Numbered from the stretch's first letter, positions 36,534 through 45,173 are shown. The stretch is 64,000 nucleotides of DNA from Novosphingobium cyanobacteriorum (GCF_029436685.1 NZ_JAROCY010000004.1:158501-222500), one strand, 5' to 3'. The notes: a model not told the origin generated them from the sequence alone. A program made the numbers and translations.

Positions 36534-36539
36534 GCACCC

Positions 36540-36977
36540 ATGCGCAAGGCCCGCCCTGCGCCCAACGGCTTCAGCCTGATCGAACTGATGGTGGTGATCT
36601 TCATCATCGGCCTGCTCGCCACCGTGGTGCTGATCAACGTGCTGCCCAGCCAGGACAAGGCCATGGTGGTCAAGGCGCGCAGCGATATCGCCACGCTCAG
36701 CCAGGCGATGGAAATGTACCGGCTCGATCAGGCGACCTATCCCGATCAGGGGCAGGGCCTTTCGGCGCTGCGCACTGCGCCTGCCAATCTCGCCATGCCG
36801 CAGAACTACCGCGCCGGCGGCTATGTAAAGGACCTGCCCAACGATCCGTGGGGCCATCCCTATCAATACCAGATGCCGGGCCGCGATGGCCGCCCGTTCG
36901 AAATCTTCTCGCTCGGCTCCGATGGCCAGCCCGGCGGGTCAGACCTCGCCGCAGACATCTATGCTGACGCCAGATAG
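36540..36977 (+). CDS. gspG: Type II secretion major pseudopilin GspG
   Basis: The main subunit of the periplasmic pseudopilus. The 145-aa protein starts MRKARPAPNG, then the prepilin peptidase site G|FSLIELMVV at residue 10-11, with the conserved Glu5 of the mature chain. The C-terminal domain has the family motifs TYPDQGQGLSAL, GYVKDLPNDPWGHPYQY and GSDGQPGG. The ATG at 36540 gives a normal 10-residue leader; a longer frame from a GTG overlapping the gspF stop would translate the repeat and is unlikely. gspL starts nine bases after the stop. Confidence 0.96.
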   Translation: MRKARPAPNGFSLIELMVVIFIIGLLATVVLINVLPSQDKAMVVKARSDIATLSQAMEMYRLDQATYPDQGQGLSALRTAPANLAMPQNYRAGGYVKDLPNDPWGHPYQYQMPGRDGRPFEIFSLGSDGQPGGSDLAADIYADAR

Positions 36978-36986
36978 GCGACGACG

Positions 36987-38105
36987 ATGGCTGCCGCTTC
37001 CCCTCCTTCTACCGGCCTGATTGCGCTGGCCCCCGCTGCGGCCGGGGCGCAGTGGCGCTGGTGGCGCGTGGGCGAGGGTGCTCTGTGGTCAATGGAAGAA
37101 GGGGACCTGCCGCCCGCGGTCGAAGGCCCCGCCACCGTGCTCGTGCCTGCCGCGCTCTCCCCGGTGCTGGACCGCCCGATGCCGGGCCTGCCCGTGCCGC
37201 AGGCGCTCGCCGCCGCTCGCCTGGCCGAGTCGGAGCGCCAGCTTGGCGGGCAGGCCCCACACGTCGCGGTCGCGGCCGATGGTGTCCGCCTGCTCGTCGC
37301 CCGCGTCGCCCCGGTCGATATGGACGCATGGCTCGCCGCGTGCGCCGCGGCCGGCCTGCCTGATGCCGCGCTGGTCCCCGCCGCGTTGGTCCTGCCGCGC
37401 CCCGATGCCGGCCCCGGTGCAGGAACCATGCTGGCCGACCTTGCCGGGCAGCACCTTGCCCGCACGCCCGATGCCGCCTTCGCTGCCGAGGACGCGTTGC
37501 TCGCTGCGCTGACCGATGCCGGTGCGGCGCAGACGCTCGACGATGCCGCGCTCGCTGCGCGCCTTGCCGCCGTGCAGGCCGCCCCGCCGCTCGATCTGCG
37601 GCAGGGCGTCTATGCCCGCGCCCGCGTCTCCTTCCTCGCCCTCCCTGACTGGCGTAGCCTTGCCCGCATGGCGGCATGTGCGGCGCTGCTGGCGCTGGCG
37701 GTGCTGCTGGTCTGGATCGTGCGCTGGAACCACGAAGCCTCGCGGCAGGAGGCGCTGGCCCTTGCGGCGGTGCAGGTGCGGTTCCCCACGGTGACGGATG
37801 TTGACAGTGCCGAGCGCGTGGTCGCGGCCGAGCTGGTGCGGCGCGGAACCGGGGCTTCGGGCTTCGGTGCACCGACGGCGGCGCTGCTCGATGGCTTGCG
37901 CGGCGCGCCCGGCGTGGCCCTGCGCGATCTCGGCTATGCGGCGGACGGCACCCTGCGCTTCACCGCAGCCGCCCCCCGGCCAGAGGACATCAACGCGGTG
38001 CTCGTGGCGTTGCAGCAGGCGGGCTGGAAGGTCACCGTGCCACCCTCGCTCGCCCCCGATCCCACTGGCGCGATCGTTGCCGCAATCACGGTGCGCGCGC
38101 CATGA
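36987..38105 (+). CDS. gspL: Type II secretion platform protein GspL
   Basis: A 372-aa bitopic protein. The N-terminal about 220 residues resemble the actin-like cytoplasmic domain that contacts GspE, with PALSPVLDRPMPGLPVPQALAAARLAESE; one membrane helix lies near 230-247 (ACAALLALAVLLVWIVRW), and the periplasmic domain is ferredoxin-like (LRFTAAAPRPEDINAVLVALQQAGWKVTV). Divergent in sequence, as is usual for GspL, but position before gspM and gspN supports it. It follows gspG directly where gspH-K would normally be. Confidence 0.85.
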   Translation: MAAASPPSTGLIALAPAAAGAQWRWWRVGEGALWSMEEGDLPPAVEGPATVLVPAALSPVLDRPMPGLPVPQALAAARLAESERQLGGQAPHVAVAADGVRLLVARVAPVDMDAWLAACAAAGLPDAALVPAALVLPRPDAGPGAGTMLADLAGQHLARTPDAAFAAEDALLAALTDAGAAQTLDDAALAARLAAVQAAPPLDLRQGVYARARVSFLALPDWRSLARMAACAALLALAVLLVWIVRWNHEASRQEALALAAVQVRFPTVTDVDSAERVVAAELVRRGTGASGFGAPTAALLDGLRGAPGVALRDLGYAADGTLRFTAAAPRPEDINAVLVALQQAGWKVTVPPSLAPDPTGAIVAAITVRAP

Positions 38106-38575
38106 ACGGATCGCTGCTCAAGCGCTATGACGCGATGACCCGGCGGGAACGGGTGCTGATCGGCGTGGCGGCCACGCTGACCGGGCTGGTCGTCCTGGTC
38201 TATGGCGTGGTCCTGCCCGTGGGCCATGCCTTTGACGCCGCCGATGCCCGCCATGCCGAGGCCACGGTGCGGGCCGGGCGGCTGATCGCGGCGATGCGCG
38301 ATCTGGACGCCCCGCCCGTGCGCAAGGCCGCTTCCGGGCCGGTCGATCGGCTGGTGGCCACCAGTGCCGAGCAGGCAGGCCTTGTGCTGCAGTCCAACCA
38401 GCCGCGCGGAGAGGGGGAGGCACAGGTTGTCGTGCCAGCCGCGCCGGCGGCTGCGGTGCTCGGCTGGCTCGATGCGCTGGGCGCGCAAGGGCTGGTGGTC
38501 GATGCGCTCACCGTCTCGCCCTCGCCATCGGGCACCGTGGCGGTCAGCGTCACGCTGCGCAGGCCAGCGCGGTGA
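38102..38575 (+). CDS. gspM: Type II secretion platform protein GspM
   Basis: A 157-aa bitopic protein: short cytoplasmic start (LKRYDAMTRRERVLIG), one membrane helix (VAATLTGLVVLVYGVVLPVG), and a periplasmic ferredoxin-like part with LGWLDALGAQGLVVDALTVSPSPSGTVAVSVTLRR, the typical GspM C-terminal pattern. It overlaps gspL and gspN by four bases each (ATGA and GTGA), showing tight coupling. Confidence 0.87.
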   Translation: MNGSLLKRYDAMTRRERVLIGVAATLTGLVVLVYGVVLPVGHAFDAADARHAEATVRAGRLIAAMRDLDAPPVRKAASGPVDRLVATSAEQAGLVLQSNQPRGEGEAQVVVPAAPAAAVLGWLDALGAQGLVVDALTVSPSPSGTVAVSVTLRRPAR

Positions 38576-39150
38576 TCGGGCGGCTCGTCCTCGTGCGTCT
38601 GCGCGGCCTGCCGCTGCGGGCGCGGGCGGCGCTGGCGGGGCTGTTCTTCGCGTCCCTCGTCCTCTGCTTCCCGCTCCGCCTGGCCCTGGCCGCGATCCCC
38701 GGGCTGGCGGCGCGGGATGTGCAGGGGCCGGCCCTTTGGGGCGAGGTCTATGACCTGCGTTTTGGCCCGGTGGCGCTGCCCTATGCGCGGGCCGGGGTGC
38801 TGCCGTGGGGCGGGCTGTGGCTCTCCGCGCCCAACCTGCACGGCCGCGTCAGCCCCGGCAGCGTCACCGGCCTGACAGGCACGCTGCCGCTGCCGGGCGG
38901 GGTTGAGGGCGTGACCGAGGCAGAGCTGACCGACCTGACCGTCCGCTATGCCGATGGGCGCTGCGTGGCGGCATCGGGCATGGTGCGGTTCAGCATTGCC
39001 ACCCCGACCGGCCCCCTTCCCCTGACAGGAAAAGCCCACTGCGCCGGACCCGACCTGGCAGTGAAGCTGGAGGGGCCCGGAGGGCTGGAAAAGGTGGAGT
39101 TGCGGGTGGGGGCCGGGGGGCGGGTAAGTTTAGGAACTTTACCCATGTGA
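38572..39150 (+). CDS. gspN: Type II secretion protein GspN
   Basis: A 192-aa protein with one N-terminal membrane helix (ALAGLFFASLVLCFPLRLALA) and a periplasmic beta-rich domain with VQGPALWGEVYDLRFGPVALPYARAGVLPWGGLW, typical of GspN. GspN is an accessory component found in some systems only. The start is GTG overlapping the gspM stop. It is the last gene of the operon and converges on nhaA. Confidence 0.87.
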   Translation: MIGRLVLVRLRGLPLRARAALAGLFFASLVLCFPLRLALAAIPGLAARDVQGPALWGEVYDLRFGPVALPYARAGVLPWGGLWLSAPNLHGRVSPGSVTGLTGTLPLPGGVEGVTEAELTDLTVRYADGRCVAASGMVRFSIATPTGPLPLTGKAHCAGPDLAVKLEGPGGLEKVELRVGAGGRVSLGTLPM

Positions 39151-39166
39151 GGCATGGTGTGTTTTT

Positions 39167-40354
39167 CTAATATATTGATTTAAAATTGTAAAAATTGATC
39201 GCTGCGGCGCCGGCCAGGGCGGAAAGCAAGGATCCGGCGAGGATTCCCAGCTTGGCCTGTTCGACGAGATGGGGATCGGCCGGGAAGGCGAGCCCGGCGA
39301 TGAACAGCGACATGGTGAAGCCGATGCCGCAGAGCAGGGCCATGCCCCAGAGCTGGCCGAAGCTGGCCCCTGCAGGGCGGACGGCAATGCCGAGCCGTTC
39401 ACACCCCAGCACCGCGAGCAGGATACCCGCCTGCTTGCCCAGCAGGAGCCCCGCCGCGATGGCCAAGGGCAGCGCACCGAAGCCGCCCGCGTCACCCAGC
39501 GAAACCCCCGCGTTGGCAAGGCCGAACAGCGGCACGATGACCAAGCCGTTGACCGGAACGAGCGCATGTTCCAGCCGCAGCAGCGGGCTGTCTCCGCGGC
39601 TGTCGAGCGCCAGCGGCACGGTAAGCGCGGCCAGTACGCCGGCAATGGTGGCGTGGACACCGGACTGCAGCACCGCCAGCCACAGCACCACCGTCCCGAG
39701 CAGGTAGGGGACAAGCGATTTCACACCGAATCGGTTGAGCGCGAACAGCACTGCCAGGACTGCCGTCGCCGCGCCGAGCCAAGGCAGCGAAAGCCCTGCG
39801 GTATAGAACACGGCGATCACTACGACGGCGCCGAGATCATCGACGATGGCTACCGTGAGCAGGAACAGGCGGATCGATGGGGGCAGCCCGCGTCCGACGA
39901 GCGCAAGGACGCCAACGGCAAATGCAATGTCGGTGGCGGCTGGAATGGCCCATCCGCGGTGCAGCATGGGATCGCCCCCGGCAATGGCGAGGTAGACCAG
40001 CGCAGGCACAGCCATGCCCATCAAGGCGGCGACCACCGGCAGGCGCCTCGCATCCGCGTGCGACAGCTCCCCAATCAGAATTTCCCTTTTTATTTCAAGA
40101 CCAACGACGAAAAAGAAGATCGCCATCAGGCCATCGTTGATCCAGCCGTGCAACGTATCGAGCGGCGCGGCTGGCAACAGCGCCGGAGGCAGCGGCAGGG
40201 CATGGTGCCACAGACCGTGCCACGCCTGCGCCAGCGGAGAATTGGCGAGCAGCATGGCCAGGATCGAGCAGCCGATGAGCACGAGACCGGGGGCCAGCTC
40301 ACTGTGCGTAAGGCGGTGCAGCAAGCCTTTGGGGCCTCTCGAATTTCTCGCCAT
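39167..40354 (-). CDS. nhaA: Na+/H+ antiporter NhaA
   Basis: Electrogenic antiporter exporting sodium at alkaline pH. The 395-aa protein has about twelve hydrophobic helices. The key motifs are FFFVVGLEIKRE, IPAATDIAFAVGVLAL with the Asp of TM4, and TVAIVDDLGAVVVIAVFY with the two adjacent Asp residues of TM5 that bind ions, plus LCGIGFTMSLFIAGLAF near the end. The 3' end and the 16 bases beyond are markedly AT-rich compared with the neighbourhood. It diverges from the NfrB-like gene with 100 bases between starts. Confidence 0.96.
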   Translation of the reverse strand: MARNSRGPKGLLHRLTHSELAPGLVLIGCSILAMLLANSPLAQAWHGLWHHALPLPPALLPAAPLDTLHGWINDGLMAIFFFVVGLEIKREILIGELSHADARRLPVVAALMGMAVPALVYLAIAGGDPMLHRGWAIPAATDIAFAVGVLALVGRGLPPSIRLFLLTVAIVDDLGAVVVIAVFYTAGLSLPWLGAATAVLAVLFALNRFGVKSLVPYLLGTVVLWLAVLQSGVHATIAGVLAALTVPLALDSRGDSPLLRLEHALVPVNGLVIVPLFGLANAGVSLGDAGGFGALPLAIAAGLLLGKQAGILLAVLGCERLGIAVRPAGASFGQLWGMALLCGIGFTMSLFIAGLAFPADPHLVEQAKLGILAGSLLSALAGAAAINFYNFKSIY

Positions 40355-40454
40355 TCTCGAAGCAAATCCTTGTTGCGACTACGTTGTTTTACTTACGCCC
40401 GAGGCATAGTCTGCGTCCAGGGGTGGGTTCCGTCAACCGGGCGGGGGCGAAAGT

Positions 40455-42158
40455 ATGATCTGGTCCGGCAATCTGTTCTGGTCGGCAGCGGCGTTCGAGT
40501 GGCTCGGGCGAATCGAACACGAACTTCTGCTGTTTGCGGCGGTGTGGTTCGCGATCGGTGCCATCGACGAATTCGCTGTCGACGTGCTGTATCTGTGGCT
40601 CCGGCTGACCGCGCGGGTGCAGACCCTGCGCCTTCAGCCGCGCGCGATTCTGGCGCAGGCCGGAGTCAAAGCCCGCGAGGTGGCGCGCACGGTGCCACTG
40701 GCCGCAGGACATCCCCCACGCTGGGTTCGCGAACCAGCGCCGTTCGACCATCCTGCCTTTGCCGATGGCGGATTCGACGGCGCAGCCCCCTTGCGCGGCC
40801 TGGCGGCGGTGCTGGTTCCAGCATGGCGCGAGGCGGCGGTGGTGAGTTCGATGCTGCGCCATGCCCTGAAATCCTGGCCACAGGCGGAACTGCGCATCTA
40901 TGCCGGCTGTTATCGCAACGATCCGGCGACGTTGACCGCGATGATTGCGGCGGCACATGGCGATCACCGCATCCGCATCGTGATCGTGAATCGTGACGGT
41001 CCGACGACAAAGGCGGACTGCCTGAACCGGCTGTACCAAGCACTGTGCGAGGACGAGCGCCGGATGGGCCGTGCGCGCAGCGTGATCCTGCACGATGCGG
41101 AAGATATGGTGCATCCGGCTGCGCTGGCCCTGATGGATGCGACGCTGGACGATGCGGACTTCGTGCAGTTGCCGGTGCGGGCGGAGCCGCAGGACAGCAG
41201 CCCATGGATTGCCGGGCATTACTGCGACGAATTTGCCGAAAGCCATGGCAAGGCGATGGTGGTGCGCGATTGGCTGGGCACCGGTCTGCCCGCCGCGGGA
41301 GTCGGCTGCGCATTTCGCCGAGAGACAGTGGACCAGATCACGCGTGAACGCGGGGCAGCCGAACCCTTTGCCGCCGAATGCCTGACCGAGGACTATGAAT
41401 GCGGGCTGCTGATCGAGGAGATCGGCGGGGTGGCGCGATTTGTGCGGGCGCGCGACAGCGACGGGTCGCTGGTGGCCACTCGCGAGTTCTTTCCCGGCCG
41501 GCTGGCTGCGGCGGTGCGACAGAAGACGCGCTGGCAACACGGCATTGCGCTCCAGGGGTGGGACCGTATGGGCTGGCGCTGGCGCGGCAGCCAGCAACCG
41601 CTGGCCGAACTGTGGATGCGCCTGCGTGACCGGCGTGGGCCGTTCACCGCGGTCGTGCTGGCCTGTGCTTACCTGCTGATTGCCATCTGGCCGCTGCTTG
41701 CGCTGGCTGAATGGGGCGGGCTGTATCAGCCGCAGCCGATCGCGCCGTTGCTGCAGGCGCTGCTGAAGGTGAACTTTGCCGCGCTTGGGTGGCGGGTTGC
41801 TTGGCGGGTGGCCTTTACCACGCGCGAATATGGCCTGGTGCAGGGAATAATGTCGGTGATCCGCATGCCGGTGGCCAACGTGATCGCGATCATGGCCGGG
41901 CGCCGGGCGATGGTGGCGTACCTGGTCAGCCTGCGCAACGGCAAGGTGAAGTGGGAACACACGGTGCATACACGCCACCCGGCGGCCGAAGCGCTGGCGG
42001 CGGAAGACGGCACGCGGCGCCTTGCCAAGCACGAGCGGTGGCTGAAGGAATTCGGGCGGTTTCGCCAAGAGCAAGAGCCGGCCCACCGGACGCACGCCGC
42101 GATATCCGGGGAGGTGCAGCCAGGCGTGAGCGGTGAAAGCCTTGGCCTCTGTCCCTGA
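40455..42158 (+). CDS. NfrB-like membrane glycosyltransferase (GT2)
   Basis: A 567-aa protein resembling E. coli NfrB (N4 phage adsorption protein B), an inner-membrane GT2 enzyme that makes an exopolysaccharide. An N-terminal hydrophobic segment (LLLFAAVWFAIGAIDEFAVDVLYLWLR) precedes the GT2 core: VLVPAWREAAVV, HDAED at 213-217 as the DxD motif, LTEDYECGLL at about 310 and QKTRWQHG at 356-363 as QxxRW. Two or more membrane helices follow. It ends soon after them, without the C-terminal c-di-GMP-binding MshEN region that E. coli NfrB has. The next gene starts on the last base of its stop. Confidence 0.85.
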   Translation: MIWSGNLFWSAAAFEWLGRIEHELLLFAAVWFAIGAIDEFAVDVLYLWLRLTARVQTLRLQPRAILAQAGVKAREVARTVPLAAGHPPRWVREPAPFDHPAFADGGFDGAAPLRGLAAVLVPAWREAAVVSSMLRHALKSWPQAELRIYAGCYRNDPATLTAMIAAAHGDHRIRIVIVNRDGPTTKADCLNRLYQALCEDERRMGRARSVILHDAEDMVHPAALALMDATLDDADFVQLPVRAEPQDSSPWIAGHYCDEFAESHGKAMVVRDWLGTGLPAAGVGCAFRRETVDQITRERGAAEPFAAECLTEDYECGLLIEEIGGVARFVRARDSDGSLVATREFFPGRLAAAVRQKTRWQHGIALQGWDRMGWRWRGSQQPLAELWMRLRDRRGPFTAVVLACAYLLIAIWPLLALAEWGGLYQPQPIAPLLQALLKVNFAALGWRVAWRVAFTTREYGLVQGIMSVIRMPVANVIAIMAGRRAMVAYLVSLRNGKVKWEHTVHTRHPAAEALAAEDGTRRLAKHERWLKEFGRFRQEQEPAHRTHAAISGEVQPGVSGESLGLCP

Positions 42159-43351
42159 TGCCCGATCAGACGATACTCCGCAGCCGCCGCCCCGGCCAGC
42201 CGGTGCTGGCACTGGGGCTGCTGCTGACTGCGTGGATTGGCGTGCGCGGCGTGTGGATCGGCACAGCGATCGATGGCCATGCCGGGGGCGATGCGGTTGC
42301 GGGTGGCAGCGGCGCGGTGCAGCAGGATGCGCCGCGTCGGCCGACGGCACCGGCGCAACAGGCCACCGACCGGTTGCCAAAGGTTGTGCCGACCCGGACC
42401 GGGCCATGGCGCGGGGTGGCAGGCGCTGAAACGCCCGTGCCCGGATTGCTGCTGAACGGTCGGGATCCGGGGATGCGCGCCTGCGGGCGGGCCGGACCGG
42501 ACCTTGCCGGCCTGGCAGAAGGACCTGGACCAGTGCTGCGTGACGGGCCGGATGAACACCCAGCTGGGGTGGCTGATGACGCAGCGGACACCACGGCCGG
42601 CCTGGATGCGCCCGCCGGTCCATTCGTCCGGCGTGGCGATAACACGAAGCGTGCCCGCAGTTCCGATGCGGGGCGGTGGAGCGCGGACGGGTGGTTCGTG
42701 CTGCGGCACGATGGGCCAGAGGGCATATCGTCGCAAAGACCGGGCATTGGCGCGGGCGCCTATGGTGGCAGCCAGTGGGGCGTGGTGGCGCGCTATTCAC
42801 TGGTTCCGGGATCACGGGTGAAACCACAGGTCTATGGCCGGTTGAGCGGTACCGTGGGCGGACCATTCCGCGACCGCGAGGCGGCGCTGGGCTTGGCCGT
42901 GCGGCCGCTGGCGCGCGTGCCGGTGCAGGTGCTGGCCGAGGCGCGGGTGCGGCAGGGTGCCGGCCAGGCGCGGGTGGCCCCGGCGCTGGCGCTGGTGGGC
43001 GGGCTGACCGGGCGGTTGCCCGCCGGCGCGGAAGTGGACGGCTATGCGCAGGCCGGCTGGGTTGGCGGACATGACGCCACCGCGTTCTTCGACCTGCAGG
43101 CGGTGATGGACCGGCGGCTGGCGGAGGCACCGGACGGCGTGGTGCTGCGCGGTGCCGAATTGCGCGTTGGCGCGGGCGCATGGAGCGGCGGGCAGCGTGG
43201 TGCGGCGCGGCTGGACATCGGCCCGCGCCTGACCATGCGCGCCAAGGTGGCAGGTGTGGGATCGCGCGTGGCGCTGGACTGGCGCTTTCGCGTGGCGGGG
43301 CAGGCGCAGCCGGGCTCTGGCCCGGCGCTGACGGTGGCGGCGGGGTTTTGA
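42158..43351 (+). CDS. NfrA-type outer-membrane protein, C-terminal domain only
   Basis: A 397-aa protein. A basic N-terminus and one hydrophobic stretch (VLALGLLLTAWIGVRGVWI) look like a signal or anchor. Residues about 45-170 are low-complexity, rich in Gly, Ala, Asp and Arg, with no visible fold. From about 172 it matches the C-terminal domain of N4 phage receptor NfrA: GGSQWGVVARYSL, RVKPQVYGRLSGTVGG, EAALGLAVRPLARVPVQVLAEARVR, AYGQAGWVGG-like AQAGWVGGHD and RVAGQAQPGSGPALTVAAGF. The TPR array of NfrA is missing. It starts at the stop base of the NfrB-like gene, so the two form a unit for exopolysaccharide export. Confidence 0.72.
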   Translation: MPDQTILRSRRPGQPVLALGLLLTAWIGVRGVWIGTAIDGHAGGDAVAGGSGAVQQDAPRRPTAPAQQATDRLPKVVPTRTGPWRGVAGAETPVPGLLLNGRDPGMRACGRAGPDLAGLAEGPGPVLRDGPDEHPAGVADDAADTTAGLDAPAGPFVRRGDNTKRARSSDAGRWSADGWFVLRHDGPEGISSQRPGIGAGAYGGSQWGVVARYSLVPGSRVKPQVYGRLSGTVGGPFRDREAALGLAVRPLARVPVQVLAEARVRQGAGQARVAPALALVGGLTGRLPAGAEVDGYAQAGWVGGHDATAFFDLQAVMDRRLAEAPDGVVLRGAELRVGAGAWSGGQRGAARLDIGPRLTMRAKVAGVGSRVALDWRFRVAGQAQPGSGPALTVAAGF

Positions 43352-43413
43352 GGGAGGTGTGAAACCCCGTGCGGGGTTGCTTTGCGGGCTTGGGGCGTTA
43401 GCCTTGGGACAGG

Positions 43414-44328
43414 ATGGATGTGTACCTCCCCATCGCCAACCTTTCGGTCAACGGGCTCGTGATCGTGGGGCTCGGGGCCCTGACCGGCCTGCTTTCGGGC
43501 ATGTTCGGCGTGGGCGGCGGGTTCCTGACCACGCCGCTGCTGATTTTCTATGGCGTGCCGCCCACGGTGGCGGCGGCTTCGGCAGCAAGCCAGGTGACCG
43601 GGGCCAGCGTTTCCGGCGCGTTTGCGCACGCCCGGCGCGGCGGCATCGATTACCAGATGGGCGCGGTGCTGGTGGCCGGCGGCGTGATCGGGACCGGACT
43701 TGGCGCGCTGCTTTTCCGGCTGCTGCAGGCGCTGGGGCAGATCGATACGGTGATCAACATCCTCTATGTGGTGCTGTTGGGCGGGATTGGCGGACTGATG
43801 GCGCAGGAATCGCTGACCGCGCTGCGTGCGCACAGGCGAGGCGTGCCGGTGCCCGCGCGCAAGCGGCGCCACCATCCGCTGATCGCCAGCCTGCCGTTCC
43901 GCTATCGGTTCTATCGCTCGGGCCTGTATATCAGCCCGCTGGCGCCGCTGCTGCTTGGCACGGCCACGGGCATCCTAACCATGCTGATGGGCATAGGCGG
44001 CGGGTTCATCCTGGTGCCGGCAATGCTCTATATCCTGGGCATGGGCGCGGGCGTGGTGGTGGGCACCAGCCTGTTCCAGATCCTGTTCGTGACGATGGCG
44101 ACAACGATGATGCACGCGCTGACCACGCGAGCGGTGGACATCGTGCTGGCGGTGCTGCTGCTGATCGGATCGGTATCTGGCGCGCAGGTGGGGGCGCAGT
44201 TTGCGCAGAAGGCGCGGCCCGAGCAGCTGCGCCTGATTCTGGCGGCGATCGTGCTGGGGGTGGCGGTGCGCATGGCGCTGGGGCTGGGCTGGCGGCCGGA
44301 TGAGATTTACACCGTGGTGTCACTGTGA
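43414..44328 (+). CDS. TSUP-family (TauE/SafE) sulfite exporter-like permease
   Basis: A 304-aa protein with about eight helices in two repeats. The signature GLLSGMFGVGGGFLTTPLLIFYGVPPTVAAASAASQ appears in the first and TGILTMLMGIGGGFILVPAMLYILG in the second repeat, split by a basic cytoplasmic loop (HRRGVPVPARKRRHH). Family members export small sulfur-containing anions. It overlaps the TIGR02186 gene by four bases (GTGA), a pairing found in other alphaproteobacteria. Confidence 0.92.
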   Translation: MDVYLPIANLSVNGLVIVGLGALTGLLSGMFGVGGGFLTTPLLIFYGVPPTVAAASAASQVTGASVSGAFAHARRGGIDYQMGAVLVAGGVIGTGLGALLFRLLQALGQIDTVINILYVVLLGGIGGLMAQESLTALRAHRRGVPVPARKRRHHPLIASLPFRYRFYRSGLYISPLAPLLLGTATGILTMLMGIGGGFILVPAMLYILGMGAGVVVGTSLFQILFVTMATTMMHALTTRAVDIVLAVLLLIGSVSGAQVGAQFAQKARPEQLRLILAAIVLGVAVRMALGLGWRPDEIYTVVSL

Positions 44329-45098
44329 CCGGTGCAGGCGCGGCTTGGCGGATTGTTCTTGCCGTTCTTGCGTTGGTGATGCTGGGTGGGGCGCGGGACC
44401 CGATTCTGGTGCCGGAAATCTCGCAGCATGAAATCCAGGTACGACAGGGGTTTACCGGGGCGGACCTGTTGTTGTTCGGCGCGATCCTGTCACCGGAAGG
44501 ATCGCGCGCGGCGGGGGACTATGACATCGTGGTGGTGCTGGAAGGGCCGGTGCGATCGATCGTGGTGCGCGAAAAGCAGAAGGTGGCTGGCGTGTGGGTG
44601 AACGCGCAGGCGAGCGAGTTCCGATCAGCGCCCAGCTTCTTCGCCATCGCCAGCAATCGCCCGATCCGCCAGATCGTCGACGACAAGACTGCGGCGATCT
44701 ATGAACTGGGGCTAGACTGGCTGCAGCTGTCACCGATCGGGGTGATCGAGCCGAAGCTGCAGCAGCGCTTTTCCGCCGGGCTGGTGGATCTGATGAAGCG
44801 GCAGGGGCTGTACCAGCAGAACGAGGGCGGGGTGCAGATCCGCGAGCAGGTGCTCTACCAGGCGCGCATATCGCTGCCATCCAGCGTGCAGACCGGGACC
44901 TATACCGCCGAGACCTTTGCCGTGCGCCGGGGCAAGGTGGTGGCGAGCGCGGTGACGCGGGTGGAAGTGACCAAGGAAGGCTTCGAACGCTTCGTGGCGG
45001 TGAACGCCCAGCGCAACGGGCTGATCTATGGGCTTTTTGCGGTGCTGCTGTCGGTGGCGATGGGGTGGATTGCTGGGCGGCTCTTCGCGCTCGTATGA
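44325..45098 (+). CDS. TIGR02186 family membrane-anchored protein
   Basis: A 257-aa protein with an N-terminal signal or anchor and a C-terminal membrane helix (GLIYGLFAVLLSVAMGWIAGRLFAL). The periplasmic part has PEISQHEIQVRQGFTGADLLLFGAI, VVVLEGPVRSIVVREKQKVAGVWVN and SNRPIRQIV, matching the alphaproteobacterial TIGR02186 family, usually found beside a TSUP permease. It probably helps that transporter. GTG start inside the TSUP stop. Confidence 0.9.
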   Translation: MTGAGAAWRIVLAVLALVMLGGARDPILVPEISQHEIQVRQGFTGADLLLFGAILSPEGSRAAGDYDIVVVLEGPVRSIVVREKQKVAGVWVNAQASEFRSAPSFFAIASNRPIRQIVDDKTAAIYELGLDWLQLSPIGVIEPKLQQRFSAGLVDLMKRQGLYQQNEGGVQIREQVLYQARISLPSSVQTGTYTAETFAVRRGKVVASAVTRVEVTKEGFERFVAVNAQRNGLIYGLFAVLLSVAMGWIAGRLFALV

Positions 45099-45173
45099 CG
45101 CTCGTTTAGCACGATCTTAACCTTGGGCGATTAACCGCATGGGTGTGAAAGTGCCTTTGCGGCGAGGGGTTTC

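Noticed and set aside
40389..43181. Long minus-strand frame (930 codons) opposite the NfrB/NfrA-like genes
   Set aside because: Pro/Arg-rich translation without domains; the plus strand carries recognisable GT2 motifs.
45117..45136. Two TTAACC copies upstream of the HerA-like gene as a CtrA site
   Set aside because: CtrA sites need TTAA-N7-TTAA; the spacing here is 10 bases between TTAA copies.
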